DNA from: Clostridiales bacterium
Lineage (GTDB): Bacteria > Bacillota > Clostridia > Saccharofermentanales > Saccharofermentanaceae
Assembly (NCBI GenBank): GCA_017615325.1
Contig: JAGAAI010000009.1
Span: forward strand, 1-64,000
DNA length: 64,000 bases
Direction: 5' to 3'
Shown: positions 45,834 through 55,265 of the stretch, one piece after another
Layout of the letters: each line of letters opens with the position of its first letter
How positions within the stretch are numbered: position 1 is the stretch's first letter
Program-made: the position numbers and the translations under genes
The notes under the pieces: generated by a model
What the model saw: only the letters and a program-made list of their open reading frames with translations
Told to the model about the DNA's origin: nothing
The model's database searches: none

Positions 45834-47093
45834 ATGTCGCTGCCCAAAAATGATATCAAGGATATAACACTGGCACCTTACGGTCACGAGAAGATCGAAT
45901 GGGCATACCGCAACATGCCCGTATTAAGGAAGATCGAAGAGGAACTGATAGCAGAGAAGCCCTTCGAAGGAATGAAGATAGCAATATCCGTTCACGTTGA
46001 GGCCAAGACTGCCTGCCTCGCAAGGACTCTTGCAAGAGGCGGGGCAGAGGTTGCGATCACGGGATGCAATCCATTGTCAACTCAGGATGATGTAGCTGCT
46101 GCTTTGGCTGAGACTGACGGGATCAGCGTATATACTATCCACGGTGACAGTGAGAGTGAATATATCAAGCACTTGAAGATGACTCTGGAGTTCGGTCCCG
46201 ATATCGTCATCGACGACGGCGGGGATCTGGCTATGCTTCTTCATTCAGATATGAAGCATCTTGTACCAGGGATCATCGGCGGATGTGAAGAGACTACAAC
46301 AGGCGTTCACCGCCTCGAGATATTAAAGCAGGAAGGAAAGCTCCTTTATCCTGTCGTAGCCGTTAACGATGCAAGGTGCAAGCATCTTTTCGATAACAGG
46401 TTCGGAACTGGCCAGTCTGTCTGGACCGGAATAATGGCAACAACGAACCTCGTGGTTGCAGGTAAGACGGTAGTCGTAGCAGGCTACGGAATGTGCGGCA
46501 GAGGCGTTGCCATGAGAGCCAAGGGCCTGGGCGCAAAGGTCATTGTTACCGAGATCGATCCTGTTAAGGCCTGCGAAGCTATTATGGAAGGCTATTCCGT
46601 AATGACCATGGATGAAGCAGCTCCTTTGGGAGATTTCTTCGTTACCGTAACTGGCTGCAAAGATGTTATCGTGGCAAGACACTTCGAGTTGATGAAGGAC
46701 GGAGCCGTTTGCTGTAACGCAGGTCACTTCGACTGCGAAGTAAGCGTAAAGGAATTAGGTGAGATCGCAACAGAGGTAACCGAGTTAAGACATAATGTCA
46801 AGGGTTATAAACTTGCTAACGGAAATACAGTATGCATAATTGCTGAAGGAAGGCTCGTTAATCTTGCATCCGGCGACGGTCACCCGGTCGAGATAATGGA
46901 TATGAGCTTTGCGCTGCAGGCCCAGTCCGCAAGATATGTTGCCAAGAACCGCGGCAAGCTTCCTGTAGATGTTATCGACACACCTCAGGAGATCGATGAC
47001 CGCGTAGCCCGGATATTGTTGGAAACAAAGGGGATCAGCATTGATCAGCTGACCGAAGAGCAGGAGAGATACATCAGTTCCTGGGATTTCTGA
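45834..47093 (+). CDS. ahcY: S-adenosylhomocysteine hydrolase
   Basis: Splits S-adenosylhomocysteine into homocysteine and adenosine, using NAD. The 419-residue protein has the substrate domain (DDGGDLAMLLH, EETTTGVHRL), NAD Rossmann loop GYGMCGRGVAMRAKGLG and a C-terminal dimer tail. It lies two bases after punA. This route of methyl-cycle recycling replaces or complements the Pfs/LuxS route. Confidence 0.95.
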   Translation: MSLPKNDIKDITLAPYGHEKIEWAYRNMPVLRKIEEELIAEKPFEGMKIAISVHVEAKTACLARTLARGGAEVAITGCNPLSTQDDVAAALAETDGISVYTIHGDSESEYIKHLKMTLEFGPDIVIDDGGDLAMLLHSDMKHLVPGIIGGCEETTTGVHRLEILKQEGKLLYPVVAVNDARCKHLFDNRFGTGQSVWTGIMATTNLVVAGKTVVVAGYGMCGRGVAMRAKGLGAKVIVTEIDPVKACEAIMEGYSVMTMDEAAPLGDFFVTVTGCKDVIVARHFELMKDGAVCCNAGHFDCEVSVKELGEIATEVTELRHNVKGYKLANGNTVCIIAEGRLVNLASGDGHPVEIMDMSFALQAQSARYVAKNRGKLPVDVIDTPQEIDDRVARILLETKGISIDQLTEEQERYISSWDF

Positions 47094-47099
47094 CCTGAT

Positions 47100-48761
47100 A
47101 TGGAACACATTAACGATTACGTAAAGTGGAGAGGCGACTTAACATTCGAAGACAGACCTTTCTGTGATATCGATAATCTTGTCTTGTGCCAATTTTCGTA
47201 TCTTGATATTCCCCGAAGATTCGCTGAAGAAGACTCCGTAACTATCATGGATGTCGTTAATATGATGAGCGAGGAAGGTCTTCCTTTAAGAAAGAAGGCT
47301 GCTGACGACAGCGACCGCTTCAGGGACTTTATCAGGAAGACCGCTGTATCAGAAAGATTCGGCTCTTTGGAGGTCCACGATTACGAAGACATCATAGACG
47401 AAGAGAAAGATCTCCAGTTCTCCGCCATGACGATCACAGGTCACGGGATCTGTGCGGTCGTGTTTAGAGGCACTGACGATACGGTCGTTGCCTGGAAGGA
47501 AGACTTCAAGATCTGTTTCACTGAACCCAAAGCCCAGAAGTATGCTGCTTTCTACCTTGCGAGAGCCGTTAAAAGGTTCGGCGGGGACGTTATCGTCTGC
47601 GGACATTCAAAGGGCGGTAATATGGCGCTTTACGCTGCATCAGCCGTCAATGATTCCGTCAGGAGCAAGATAAGACATGTATATTGTAATGACGGTCCCG
47701 GCTTTTGCCCTGAAGTATTGGATCCTGAATCGCTTAAGATAATAGACCCGATATCAACAAAGATAAGACCTGAATTCTCCATCATAGGCGGTATCTTTGA
47801 ACCTGAGATAACCGATTCTTACATAGTTAAAAGCGACGGCAAGCAATTTGACCAGCACGAACTCTGTTCATGGGGGATAGACGGCATTAAGCTCCTTACT
47901 GCAACTGAACATGATCCCTTATCCGAGCAGATAATAGGGGGCGTGAACTCCTGGGTCGGGACTGTCGGTATCGAAGAACGCAGGGAGTTCGTGGATACTT
48001 TGTTCGACTCGATCCTGTCGACCGGCGCCAAGACCATAGAAGACCTGACGGCCAAGGGAGAACCTGTTATCCGCAGGGTCTTCCGGAAAGTCATAATCGA
48101 AAATCCGGATACAAGATCTGCTGCCGCAAACCTCCCTGACAACATCCTTTTCGACGGGGCAGGCGCCAAGGCAAAAGAAAAGATAAAGAAAGATCCCAAG
48201 ATAAAAGATCTTATGGAATCAGAGCTTATCAAGGGGGTTCTGACCTGTATAGCCGGTCTTGCTGCCGTGCTCCTGCCGGACGAACTTATGTATATAGCCT
48301 GTATCCTGCTGCTTGCGGCAGTTACGATAGCAGAGAACATATATTGCTTTTACAGGCTTAAGCGCTGCTACTGGAACATAAGGAAAGAAGCTATACATCT
48401 CTTCCTCGCGTCATTCCTGTTGATCGTTACCCTTCTGACTCTCTTTAAGGAGGGCGCTCTCTTTGTGATGGCTTCAGGTCTTTTTGCCTTACTTCTTCTC
48501 TGGTTCTGCGGCAATACCGTGATCCGTGCGAGAAGATTCAGGAAGCATCTGGCAATAAGGATATTGCTGATAGTTATGGCGGCCCAGTGGGGCGGGGCTG
48601 CGGTCTTTATCATGTTTGCCCCCGAAAATACATTGAAATGGTACATGATCATAGTCGGGAGTCTGGCGATCTTTGACGGTCTAATGAGGATCGGTGTAGA
48701 GCTCGTTAGAAGACAGCGGAAGAAGAGGAAAGATAAGTCCCGGAATATAACAGAAGCCTGA
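47100..48761 (+). CDS. DUF2974 alpha/beta-hydrolase with C-terminal membrane helices
   Basis: A 553-residue protein. The first about 300 residues are a lipase-like DUF2974 (Mbeg1-like) domain with VVFRGTDDTVVAWKEDF and the nucleophile elbow GHSKGGNMALYAA (Ser near 171). Residues about 380-535 form five to six transmembrane helices, with a basic tail. A membrane-tethered hydrolase of unknown substrate. It begins six bases after ahcY. Confidence 0.8.
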   Translation: MEHINDYVKWRGDLTFEDRPFCDIDNLVLCQFSYLDIPRRFAEEDSVTIMDVVNMMSEEGLPLRKKAADDSDRFRDFIRKTAVSERFGSLEVHDYEDIIDEEKDLQFSAMTITGHGICAVVFRGTDDTVVAWKEDFKICFTEPKAQKYAAFYLARAVKRFGGDVIVCGHSKGGNMALYAASAVNDSVRSKIRHVYCNDGPGFCPEVLDPESLKIIDPISTKIRPEFSIIGGIFEPEITDSYIVKSDGKQFDQHELCSWGIDGIKLLTATEHDPLSEQIIGGVNSWVGTVGIEERREFVDTLFDSILSTGAKTIEDLTAKGEPVIRRVFRKVIIENPDTRSAAANLPDNILFDGAGAKAKEKIKKDPKIKDLMESELIKGVLTCIAGLAAVLLPDELMYIACILLLAAVTIAENIYCFYRLKRCYWNIRKEAIHLFLASFLLIVTLLTLFKEGALFVMASGLFALLLLWFCGNTVIRARRFRKHLAIRILLIVMAAQWGGAAVFIMFAPENTLKWYMIIVGSLAIFDGLMRIGVELVRRQRKKRKDKSRNITEA

Positions 48762-48768
48762 TTTATAG

Positions 48769-48774
48769 TATAAT
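48769..48774 (+). promoter_or_regulatory. -10 box of the LRR-SLH gene
   Basis: TATAAT 31 bases before the chosen ATG; no good -35 is seen 17 bases upstream. Confidence 0.4.
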
Positions 48775-48804
48775 TATATGAGTATGTTTTTGAGGAGTGA
48801 TAAG

Positions 48805-50583
48805 ATGCATAGCAAGATCTTGAAGAGTGTTTGCGGGATGATGTTAACGGCAGTCATGGTGTCACAGATCCTGCCGGGATCCCTGGTCTTTGCTGACGGA
48901 TCCGTAAAGATAGATTCAGCTAATTTCCCTGATGCCAATTTCCGTAAATTCGTAAAGAGTGAATTCGATCTTGATTCCAACGGAACTCTGTCTTCGTACG
49001 AGATCTCTGAAGCGGATCTCATTGATGTTACGGGAAAGAGCATCAAGAACTTAAAGGGCCTTCAGTATTTTTCCTCTCTTGAGATCCTGGAGTGTTCGAA
49101 CCTTAAGCTTACCGAACTTGATATATCCGCGAATACCAAACTTAAGACGCTTATCGCTGATGCCAACAAACTTAAAGAGATCGACGTGTCCAATAACAAG
49201 AGCCTTACCGAGCTCATTATCGACGATAACAAATTAGATTCTCTTAACATATCCAAGAACACATCGCTCAAGGAGCTTTCCCTGTCAGGCAATGCGCTGA
49301 CGGAACTTTCCCTCAAGAGCAATAATTCTCTTCAATATCTTGACTGTTCGGATAACCAGATATCAAAGATCACATACCCGGAAGGCTATAATTCACTCAC
49401 GACTTTCATATGCTCATCCAATGAGCTTACCAGGATCAGTCTTACGAATTCTTATGATCTCACCAAGGTAATGTGCGAAGATAATCATCTTAATTATCTT
49501 GATCTGTCAGGGTCTTCCAAACTTGCATATCTTACCTGTTATCAGAATAACCTGTCTGCGATCAAACTTAGCGATAATCTGACAGAAATGCCATATATCG
49601 AAGCTGCATCGAACGTATATCACGTGGAAGTCGACTGCAACAGACAGTTTGACATCTCCGATATGCCTTCAGGATTTGAATCAGACAGGACCTTCGGCTG
49701 GGAAGGCGCTACAAGAAAGGGAGATACGGTTACCGTAGACCCCGCATGTAATACCGTCACATATTTCTATAACATGGGAAGTCAGATGTCAGCCCAGTTC
49801 ACGATAGACGTTACCAATCCTTATTGTCTTACAGAGGATGGAATGACCATGGACATGGTCTGCGGTGATTATACATATCTTACGACCAACTATCCCATCA
49901 AGAGCTGGAGCACGACCGATAAGGAAGTCTGCTCCATCTCCAAGAGGGGCAAGGCAGTCGCTAAGAAGGCAGGATATGCCGAGATAACAGCAAACCTGAC
50001 TGACGGCAACAAGATCATCTGCAAGATAACGGTACAATATAAAGACGTTACAAACAAAAAGAATTTCTGGTATACGCCGACTAATTCGCTCACAAAACTC
50101 GGTATCGTCAAGGGTTACGACGGGCAGACTCTCTTTAGGCCTGATAACAGCTGTACAAGAGCCCAGATGGTGACATTCATCTGGAGACTTGCAGGCTGCC
50201 CCAATCCCACGGCAAAGAAATGCAAGTTCTCTGATGTGAAGAAGTCTGATTATTTCTACAAGGCTGTTATCTGGGGCAATGAGAATCACATAGTCGAAGG
50301 TTATAAAGACGGTACATTCGGTCCTCAGATCGTCTGCACAAGAAAGCACGCAGTAACCTTCCTCTGGCGTCTGGCCGGAAGCCCTGCTCCTAAGGCCCAA
50401 ACCTGCAAGTTCAAGGATGTAAAGACAACAGATTATTTCTACCAGGCTGTTATCTGGGCATCAGAGAAGGGTATCGTCGCAGGATACGAGGATAATACAT
50501 TTAAGCCTTCCGGAGAATGCCTGAGGCGCCAGATGGTTACCTTCCTTTATAAGTACAACACTAAGATCAATAAAGTTAAGTGA
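48805..50583 (+). CDS. Leucine-rich-repeat SLH surface protein
   Basis: A 592-residue secreted protein. ATG 48805 is chosen because GAGGAG lies seven bases upstream; ATG 48778 overlaps the promoter. Signal peptide 1-32; an EF-hand-like DLDSNGTLSSYEI (about 53-66); about nine leucine-rich repeats of 21 residues with N-x-L-x-x-L-D-I pattern (about 75-280); a BIG2-like domain (about 340-410); three SLH repeats (about 411-592). Its SLH part matches the three other SLH proteins here, while the N-terminus is unrelated, showing modular shuffling on one wall anchor. Confidence 0.88.
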   Translation: MHSKILKSVCGMMLTAVMVSQILPGSLVFADGSVKIDSANFPDANFRKFVKSEFDLDSNGTLSSYEISEADLIDVTGKSIKNLKGLQYFSSLEILECSNLKLTELDISANTKLKTLIADANKLKEIDVSNNKSLTELIIDDNKLDSLNISKNTSLKELSLSGNALTELSLKSNNSLQYLDCSDNQISKITYPEGYNSLTTFICSSNELTRISLTNSYDLTKVMCEDNHLNYLDLSGSSKLAYLTCYQNNLSAIKLSDNLTEMPYIEAASNVYHVEVDCNRQFDISDMPSGFESDRTFGWEGATRKGDTVTVDPACNTVTYFYNMGSQMSAQFTIDVTNPYCLTEDGMTMDMVCGDYTYLTTNYPIKSWSTTDKEVCSISKRGKAVAKKAGYAEITANLTDGNKIICKITVQYKDVTNKKNFWYTPTNSLTKLGIVKGYDGQTLFRPDNSCTRAQMVTFIWRLAGCPNPTAKKCKFSDVKKSDYFYKAVIWGNENHIVEGYKDGTFGPQIVCTRKHAVTFLWRLAGSPAPKAQTCKFKDVKTTDYFYQAVIWASEKGIVAGYEDNTFKPSGECLRRQMVTFLYKYNTKINKVK

Positions 50584-50619
50584 TCAGAAGAGAAAAATGA
50601 GAATGGAGATATAAAGACA

Positions 50620-51099
50620 ATGGCACTGCGTAATATCGTAATGGAAAATGACCCGCTGCTCCGCAAGACGTCAAGGCCTGTGGATGAGATCACTCCCAGG
50701 ATCATAAAACTCCTGGATGACATGGCTGAGACCATGTATTACGACAACAGGGGAGTAGGGCTCGCCGCCCCGCAGGTCGGTGTTTTGAGAAGAGTCTTCG
50801 TCGTAGATGTGGGAGACGATCACGGCCTTCTTGAGTTTATCAATCCTGAGATCATCGAGACGGAAGGTGAACAGGAATACTGTGAAGGGTGTCTGTCAGT
50901 ACCCGGAAAAACGGCAAAGGTCGTCCGTCCGGCTAAAGTCAAGATCAAAGCACTTAACCGTGACGGTGAAGAGTTTGTGCTGGAAGCAACTGACCTTCTT
51001 GCCGTTTGCATCTGCCACGAGAATGATCATCTGAACGGTATCCTCTTTACTGACAAGGCAGTAAACGGGGAGATCTTCTACGCTCAAGAGGAAGACTGA
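50620..51099 (+). CDS. def: Peptide deformylase
   Basis: Removes the formyl group from nascent proteins. The 159-residue metalloenzyme has GVGLAAPQVG, EGCLSVPG (Cys ligand) and HENDHLNG (HExxH-type ligands; the middle residues are Asn-Asp). fmt follows after two bases. First gene of the def-rpe cluster; priA, often upstream, is absent. Confidence 0.95.
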   Translation: MALRNIVMENDPLLRKTSRPVDEITPRIIKLLDDMAETMYYDNRGVGLAAPQVGVLRRVFVVDVGDDHGLLEFINPEIIETEGEQEYCEGCLSVPGKTAKVVRPAKVKIKALNRDGEEFVLEATDLLAVCICHENDHLNGILFTDKAVNGEIFYAQEED

Positions 51100-51101
51100 T
51101 C

Positions 51102-52043
51102 ATGGAAAGATCCGATATAAGGATAGTCTTTATGGGAACGCCGGAGTTCTCAGCCACCTGCCTTAAGGCATTGGCTGATGCCGGCTACAATGTTGTCCTG
51201 TCAGTAACCCAGCCCGACAAACCGGTCGGACGGAAGCATATCATCACACCGTCTCCCGTTAAGGTCCTCTCGCAGGAACTCGGTATCCCGGTTTACCAGC
51301 CCGCAACATTCAAGGCTGAAGGCTCTGAAGATGAGATCGTAAATGCTCAGCCTGATCTTATCGTTACTGCCGCTTACGGCAAGATCCTGCCTCAAAGGGT
51401 TCTTGATATCCCCAAGTCAGGCGCTCTTAATGTCCATGGATCACTTCTCCCCAAGAGACGCGGTTCAGCACCTGTTCAAAGATCTGTCTTAGAGGGTGAT
51501 GAAGTAACCGGAGTTACTATAATGAAGATGGATGCCGGAATGGATACAGGTGATATCCTGTCTGTTGCCGAGTATAAGATCCCTGAGAACATGCATTCAG
51601 CCGAGCTTATGGATGAACTTGCAAAGGTTGGAGCTGATCTTCTTGTTAAGACTATTCCTGATTATCTTGCAGGTAATATCACTCCTGTTGCTCAAAACAG
51701 TGAAGAAGCAACTTATTCGCCGCCGATCGAAGCTGCGGAAGGTCTTATCGATTGGACCGGAACAGCCGGGTCTGTACATAACAGGGTAAGAGCCTTAAGC
51801 GAATGGCCGGGTGCTTACACATTTATAAACGGCAAAAAACTTAAGATTTACGATTCTGTCCTTGCTGATGCCGATACAGAAGGGAAGAGCGCAGGTTATA
51901 TCCTAAAGCCCGATAAGAAGACTCTTATCGTCGTCTGCGGGACCGGTGCTATTAAGATCCTTACATTGCAGCAGGAGGGAGGCAAAGTCCTTCCTGCTTC
52001 GGATATAGCCCATAACATTGCAGAAGGAACGATGCTGGGATAA
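51102..52043 (+). CDS. fmt: Methionyl-tRNA formyltransferase
   Basis: Formylates initiator Met-tRNA. The 313-residue protein has FMGTPEFS, the catalytic region NVHGSLLPKRRGSAPVQ, and a C-terminal OB-like tRNA-binding domain (about 205-310). It pairs functionally with def. Confidence 0.95.
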   Translation: MERSDIRIVFMGTPEFSATCLKALADAGYNVVLSVTQPDKPVGRKHIITPSPVKVLSQELGIPVYQPATFKAEGSEDEIVNAQPDLIVTAAYGKILPQRVLDIPKSGALNVHGSLLPKRRGSAPVQRSVLEGDEVTGVTIMKMDAGMDTGDILSVAEYKIPENMHSAELMDELAKVGADLLVKTIPDYLAGNITPVAQNSEEATYSPPIEAAEGLIDWTGTAGSVHNRVRALSEWPGAYTFINGKKLKIYDSVLADADTEGKSAGYILKPDKKTLIVVCGTGAIKILTLQQEGGKVLPASDIAHNIAEGTMLG

Positions 52044-52056
52044 TAAGGACTGATCA

Positions 52057-53460
52057 ATGTTTGACCCAAAGATCCATCTTATATCCGACGATCTAAAGAG
52101 AATGGTTGAAAACAAGTGCGAAAGGGAACTTTGTTTCCTTTTGCTGTGCGATGTTATCGGGGCAGGATCTTATTCGAATCTTTCCATCAAGAAAGCGGAC
52201 AGGATAGCTCAGGAATATAATGTATCCCTGAATTTTGTGAGGGCCATGTTTTACGGAACTCTGACTTATCTTTACTCGATCGATCAGATCTTTAAGAGGA
52301 TAACGAGAAAAGATATAGAAGAACTGGATATAGTATCTTCTGTTGCAATAAGGCAGGCTTTATGGCAGGATCTGTTCTCGGATTCGGATATTCCTGATTA
52401 TGCGGTCGTATCTACTGCCGTTGATATCGTAAAAAAGTATAATCCCAAAGCTTGCGGGCTCGTTAACGCCCTCTTAAGACAGATAACTTCGGCAGACAGA
52501 TCCGTGAAGGACATCGATCAGTATAATCCCAATGTTAAGACTTCTCTAAAGCCTGAACTGTTCGGGATCCTCAAAAAGAGCTATGGTCAGGAGAAAGGGG
52601 TAAGCATAGGTAAAGCTTTGCTTACCCCTTCGCTAACAACCTTAAGATTTGATCCTGCTAAGATATCAGCCGAAGACCTCATCAGCGAACTGTCTGACGA
52701 GGGAATAGAAGCTTGCTCCGGCCACTTTATGCCGTGTGCATTGACCATAAAAGGAAGTCCTTCCGGTATCGAAAATACAAAGGCCTATAAGACAGGTCTT
52801 ATCTCAGTCCAGAATGAAGCAGCCCAACTGGCTTCTGTTATAGCGTCTCCGGTCAAAGGGGATAAGATCCTCGATGTGTGTTCGGCGCCGGGCGGGAAGA
52901 GCTGCCATATGGCGGAGATCGCTTCTGACGACTGCAGCATACTGGCATTGGATCTGAATCCTTCAAGACTTGAACTGGTAAGGCAGAATGCAGAAAGGCT
53001 TGATCTAAAGTCGATAGAGACCGAAACAGCTGATAGTACGGATCTCTCTAAATTTGAAGACGGTGTTTACGATATCGTCCTTTGTGATCTTCCTTGTTCG
53101 GGATTAGGCCTTATCGGCCGAAAACCCGACATAAGGCTCAACATGACTTATGAGAAAATCCTTGAGATCAGTAAGATCCAGAAGAAGATCCTGGACGAAG
53201 CTTCGAAGAAAGTCAAAAAGGGAGGAGTCCTTATCTATTGCACCTGTACTTTGAATTCAGATGAGAATGAAGGAAGGATGAAGGATTTCCTCGCTGATCA
53301 CCCGGAATATAAAGCTTCTTCCCTGGAAGGGATGCTTCCCTCTAAAGTCAAGCTTGATAAAGACAGAGAGATCTCTTTGGCGCAGGGATATGTTACACTT
53401 TTTCCTGACACTGATAATGTTGACGGATTCTTTATATCCAGAATGGAGAGGGTTTTATGA
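52057..53460 (+). CDS. rsmB: 16S rRNA m5C967 methyltransferase RsmB
   Basis: A 467-residue protein with an N-terminal NusB-like RNA-binding domain (about 15-150), a linker and a Rossmann methyltransferase with SAM loop CSAPGGKS, DLPCSGLG and catalytic Cys in YCTCTL. It overlaps the rlmN start by four bases (ATGA). Confidence 0.92.
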   Translation: MFDPKIHLISDDLKRMVENKCERELCFLLLCDVIGAGSYSNLSIKKADRIAQEYNVSLNFVRAMFYGTLTYLYSIDQIFKRITRKDIEELDIVSSVAIRQALWQDLFSDSDIPDYAVVSTAVDIVKKYNPKACGLVNALLRQITSADRSVKDIDQYNPNVKTSLKPELFGILKKSYGQEKGVSIGKALLTPSLTTLRFDPAKISAEDLISELSDEGIEACSGHFMPCALTIKGSPSGIENTKAYKTGLISVQNEAAQLASVIASPVKGDKILDVCSAPGGKSCHMAEIASDDCSILALDLNPSRLELVRQNAERLDLKSIETETADSTDLSKFEDGVYDIVLCDLPCSGLGLIGRKPDIRLNMTYEKILEISKIQKKILDEASKKVKKGGVLIYCTCTLNSDENEGRMKDFLADHPEYKASSLEGMLPSKVKLDKDREISLAQGYVTLFPDTDNVDGFFISRMERVL

Positions 53461-54497
53461 GTGATAAGAAATTCTGTTTGGATCTTGATCATGAGGATCT
53501 TGTCCTCTTCTGTGAGTCTGCCGGGATCCCCAGGTACCGCGCGGACCAGATCTTCTCCTGGCTTTCCAAGGGTGTTGTCAGAACTGATGATATGAAGAAT
53601 ATCCCCAAGGATATAAGAGCGCAGCTTGAAGAAGAATACATCTTCGACGGCTTTGACGTTATCCATAAGTTCGTATCCAAGATCGACGGTACGACAAAGT
53701 TCGTATACAGGCTCTGGGACAATAATGTCATCGAGACGGTCGTAATGCCCTATAAGACAGGCCTTTCCGTCTGTATCTCATCACAGGCCGGCTGCAAGAT
53801 GGGCTGCAGGTTCTGTGCATCGGCTGATGCCGGATTCGGAAGGAGCCTCTCGGCGGGTGAACTTTTCGGTCAGATCGCCGTTACATCAAGAGAGCTGGGA
53901 GAGAAGATCAGCAGTGTCGTAGTAATGGGTATCGGGGAACCTTTCGATAATTTCGATAACCTTATGGCATTCATAGATCTTGTGACATCTCCTGACGGGC
54001 TTAACCTCGGAGCAAGGCACATTACCGTGTCAACATGCGGGCTGATCCCCATGATCCATGAATTTGCTGACAGAAAGACCTATGTGAATCTTGCCATATC
54101 TCTTCATGCGCCGACGGATGAACTTCGGAGCAGTATAATGCCTGTCAACAGAAGATATAACATTGAAGAACTTATTCCAGCCTGCAGGAGATATACGGAA
54201 GTAACAGGCAGGAGGATCACTTTTGAATATTCTCTTTTCGCCGGGATTAATGACGATCTGGAAAATGCAAAGGCTCTGGTAAAACTTCTTAAAGGGATGC
54301 TCTGCCATGTGAATCTCATAGCGGCCAACGAGTTCCCCGGGAGCGATTTTAAGAGGAGTCCTAAGGAGAATGTAGAGAAGTTTAAGGATTATCTTAATTC
54401 CCACGGGATAAATGCGACTTTGCGCAGGGAGATGGGAACGGATATAATGGCAGCATGCGGGCAGCTTCGAAGATCAGTGGAGGGGAAATCTTGCTGA
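53457..54497 (+). CDS. rlmN: 23S rRNA/tRNA adenine-C2 methyltransferase RlmN
   Basis: A radical-SAM enzyme modifying A2503 of 23S rRNA and A37 of some tRNAs. The 346-residue protein has the cluster motif CKMGCRFC and GFGRSL, with the mechanistic C-terminal Cys in MAACGQLR. It overlaps stp by seven bases. Confidence 0.94.
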   Translation: MSDKKFCLDLDHEDLVLFCESAGIPRYRADQIFSWLSKGVVRTDDMKNIPKDIRAQLEEEYIFDGFDVIHKFVSKIDGTTKFVYRLWDNNVIETVVMPYKTGLSVCISSQAGCKMGCRFCASADAGFGRSLSAGELFGQIAVTSRELGEKISSVVVMGIGEPFDNFDNLMAFIDLVTSPDGLNLGARHITVSTCGLIPMIHEFADRKTYVNLAISLHAPTDELRSSIMPVNRRYNIEELIPACRRYTEVTGRRITFEYSLFAGINDDLENAKALVKLLKGMLCHVNLIAANEFPGSDFKRSPKENVEKFKDYLNSHGINATLRREMGTDIMAACGQLRRSVEGKSC

Positions 54498-55225
54498 CAG
54501 GGTGTTTTACGGACAAGGGTCCCGTAAGGGACATGAATGAGGATTACGTTAAGTGTGCAGTATCAGGTGATACGGCATTCCTTGTGATCGCCGACGGACT
54601 TGGCGGAGCGCCTTATGGAGAGGTTGCAAGCGAAATCGCCTGTGATGAATCCGTAAATATCCTTATATCAGACTGGAAACGTAATTTCTCCCCTGAAGAG
54701 AGAGCTTCTTTTTTGTTGCGCCTTTTTAATAGAGTAAATGGTAAAATATTAAGAAGGTGTATTGACGAGCCCCATCTTACGGGAATGTGCACTACACTGA
54801 CGGTTGTTGTCCTGACGCCGGAATTCTGTTCCATAGGCCATGTAGGTGACAGCCGGGCGTACCTTGTAAAAGACGATGAACTGATCATGATATCATGCGA
54901 CCATAACCGTGCAGGGAGATTGCTCTTTGAGGGAGTTATCACCGAAGAAGAGGCCAGGACCCACCCGGCCCGCAATCTTCTTACAATGGTCGTAGGCGAG
55001 AATACCTATCTTGATCCTCACATAAAGGAGTTGGAAGTCAGGACAGGTGATGCGGTCGTGCTGATGACTGACGGTGTGTATATGTCAGTAGGAGAAGACG
55101 ATATACTGGGTGTCAGAAGTTACGGTTATGATCTTGATGGTTACTGCAAGAACCTTGTAAGCAAGGCCATCGGTCAGGGAAGCTCAGATAACTGCACTGC
55201 GGCAGCAGCCGTTATTTGCAAATGA
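54491..55225 (+). CDS. stp: PP2C-type protein phosphatase (Stp/PrpC)
   Basis: Dephosphorylates targets of the Ser/Thr kinase encoded next. The 244-residue protein has metal-binding motifs DMNEDY, ADGLGG, GHVGDSR, MTDG and SDNCTAA. TTG at 54491 is chosen since GGAGGGG lies five bases upstream; an in-frame ATG at 54455 would extend deep into rlmN. Confidence 0.92.
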   Translation: MLTGCFTDKGPVRDMNEDYVKCAVSGDTAFLVIADGLGGAPYGEVASEIACDESVNILISDWKRNFSPEERASFLLRLFNRVNGKILRRCIDEPHLTGMCTTLTVVVLTPEFCSIGHVGDSRAYLVKDDELIMISCDHNRAGRLLFEGVITEEEARTHPARNLLTMVVGENTYLDPHIKELEVRTGDAVVLMTDGVYMSVGEDDILGVRSYGYDLDGYCKNLVSKAIGQGSSDNCTAAAAVICK

Positions 55226-55265
55226 CAGAATAAGGAAAAAAGATAAAGGGAGAACGAAGTAAAAG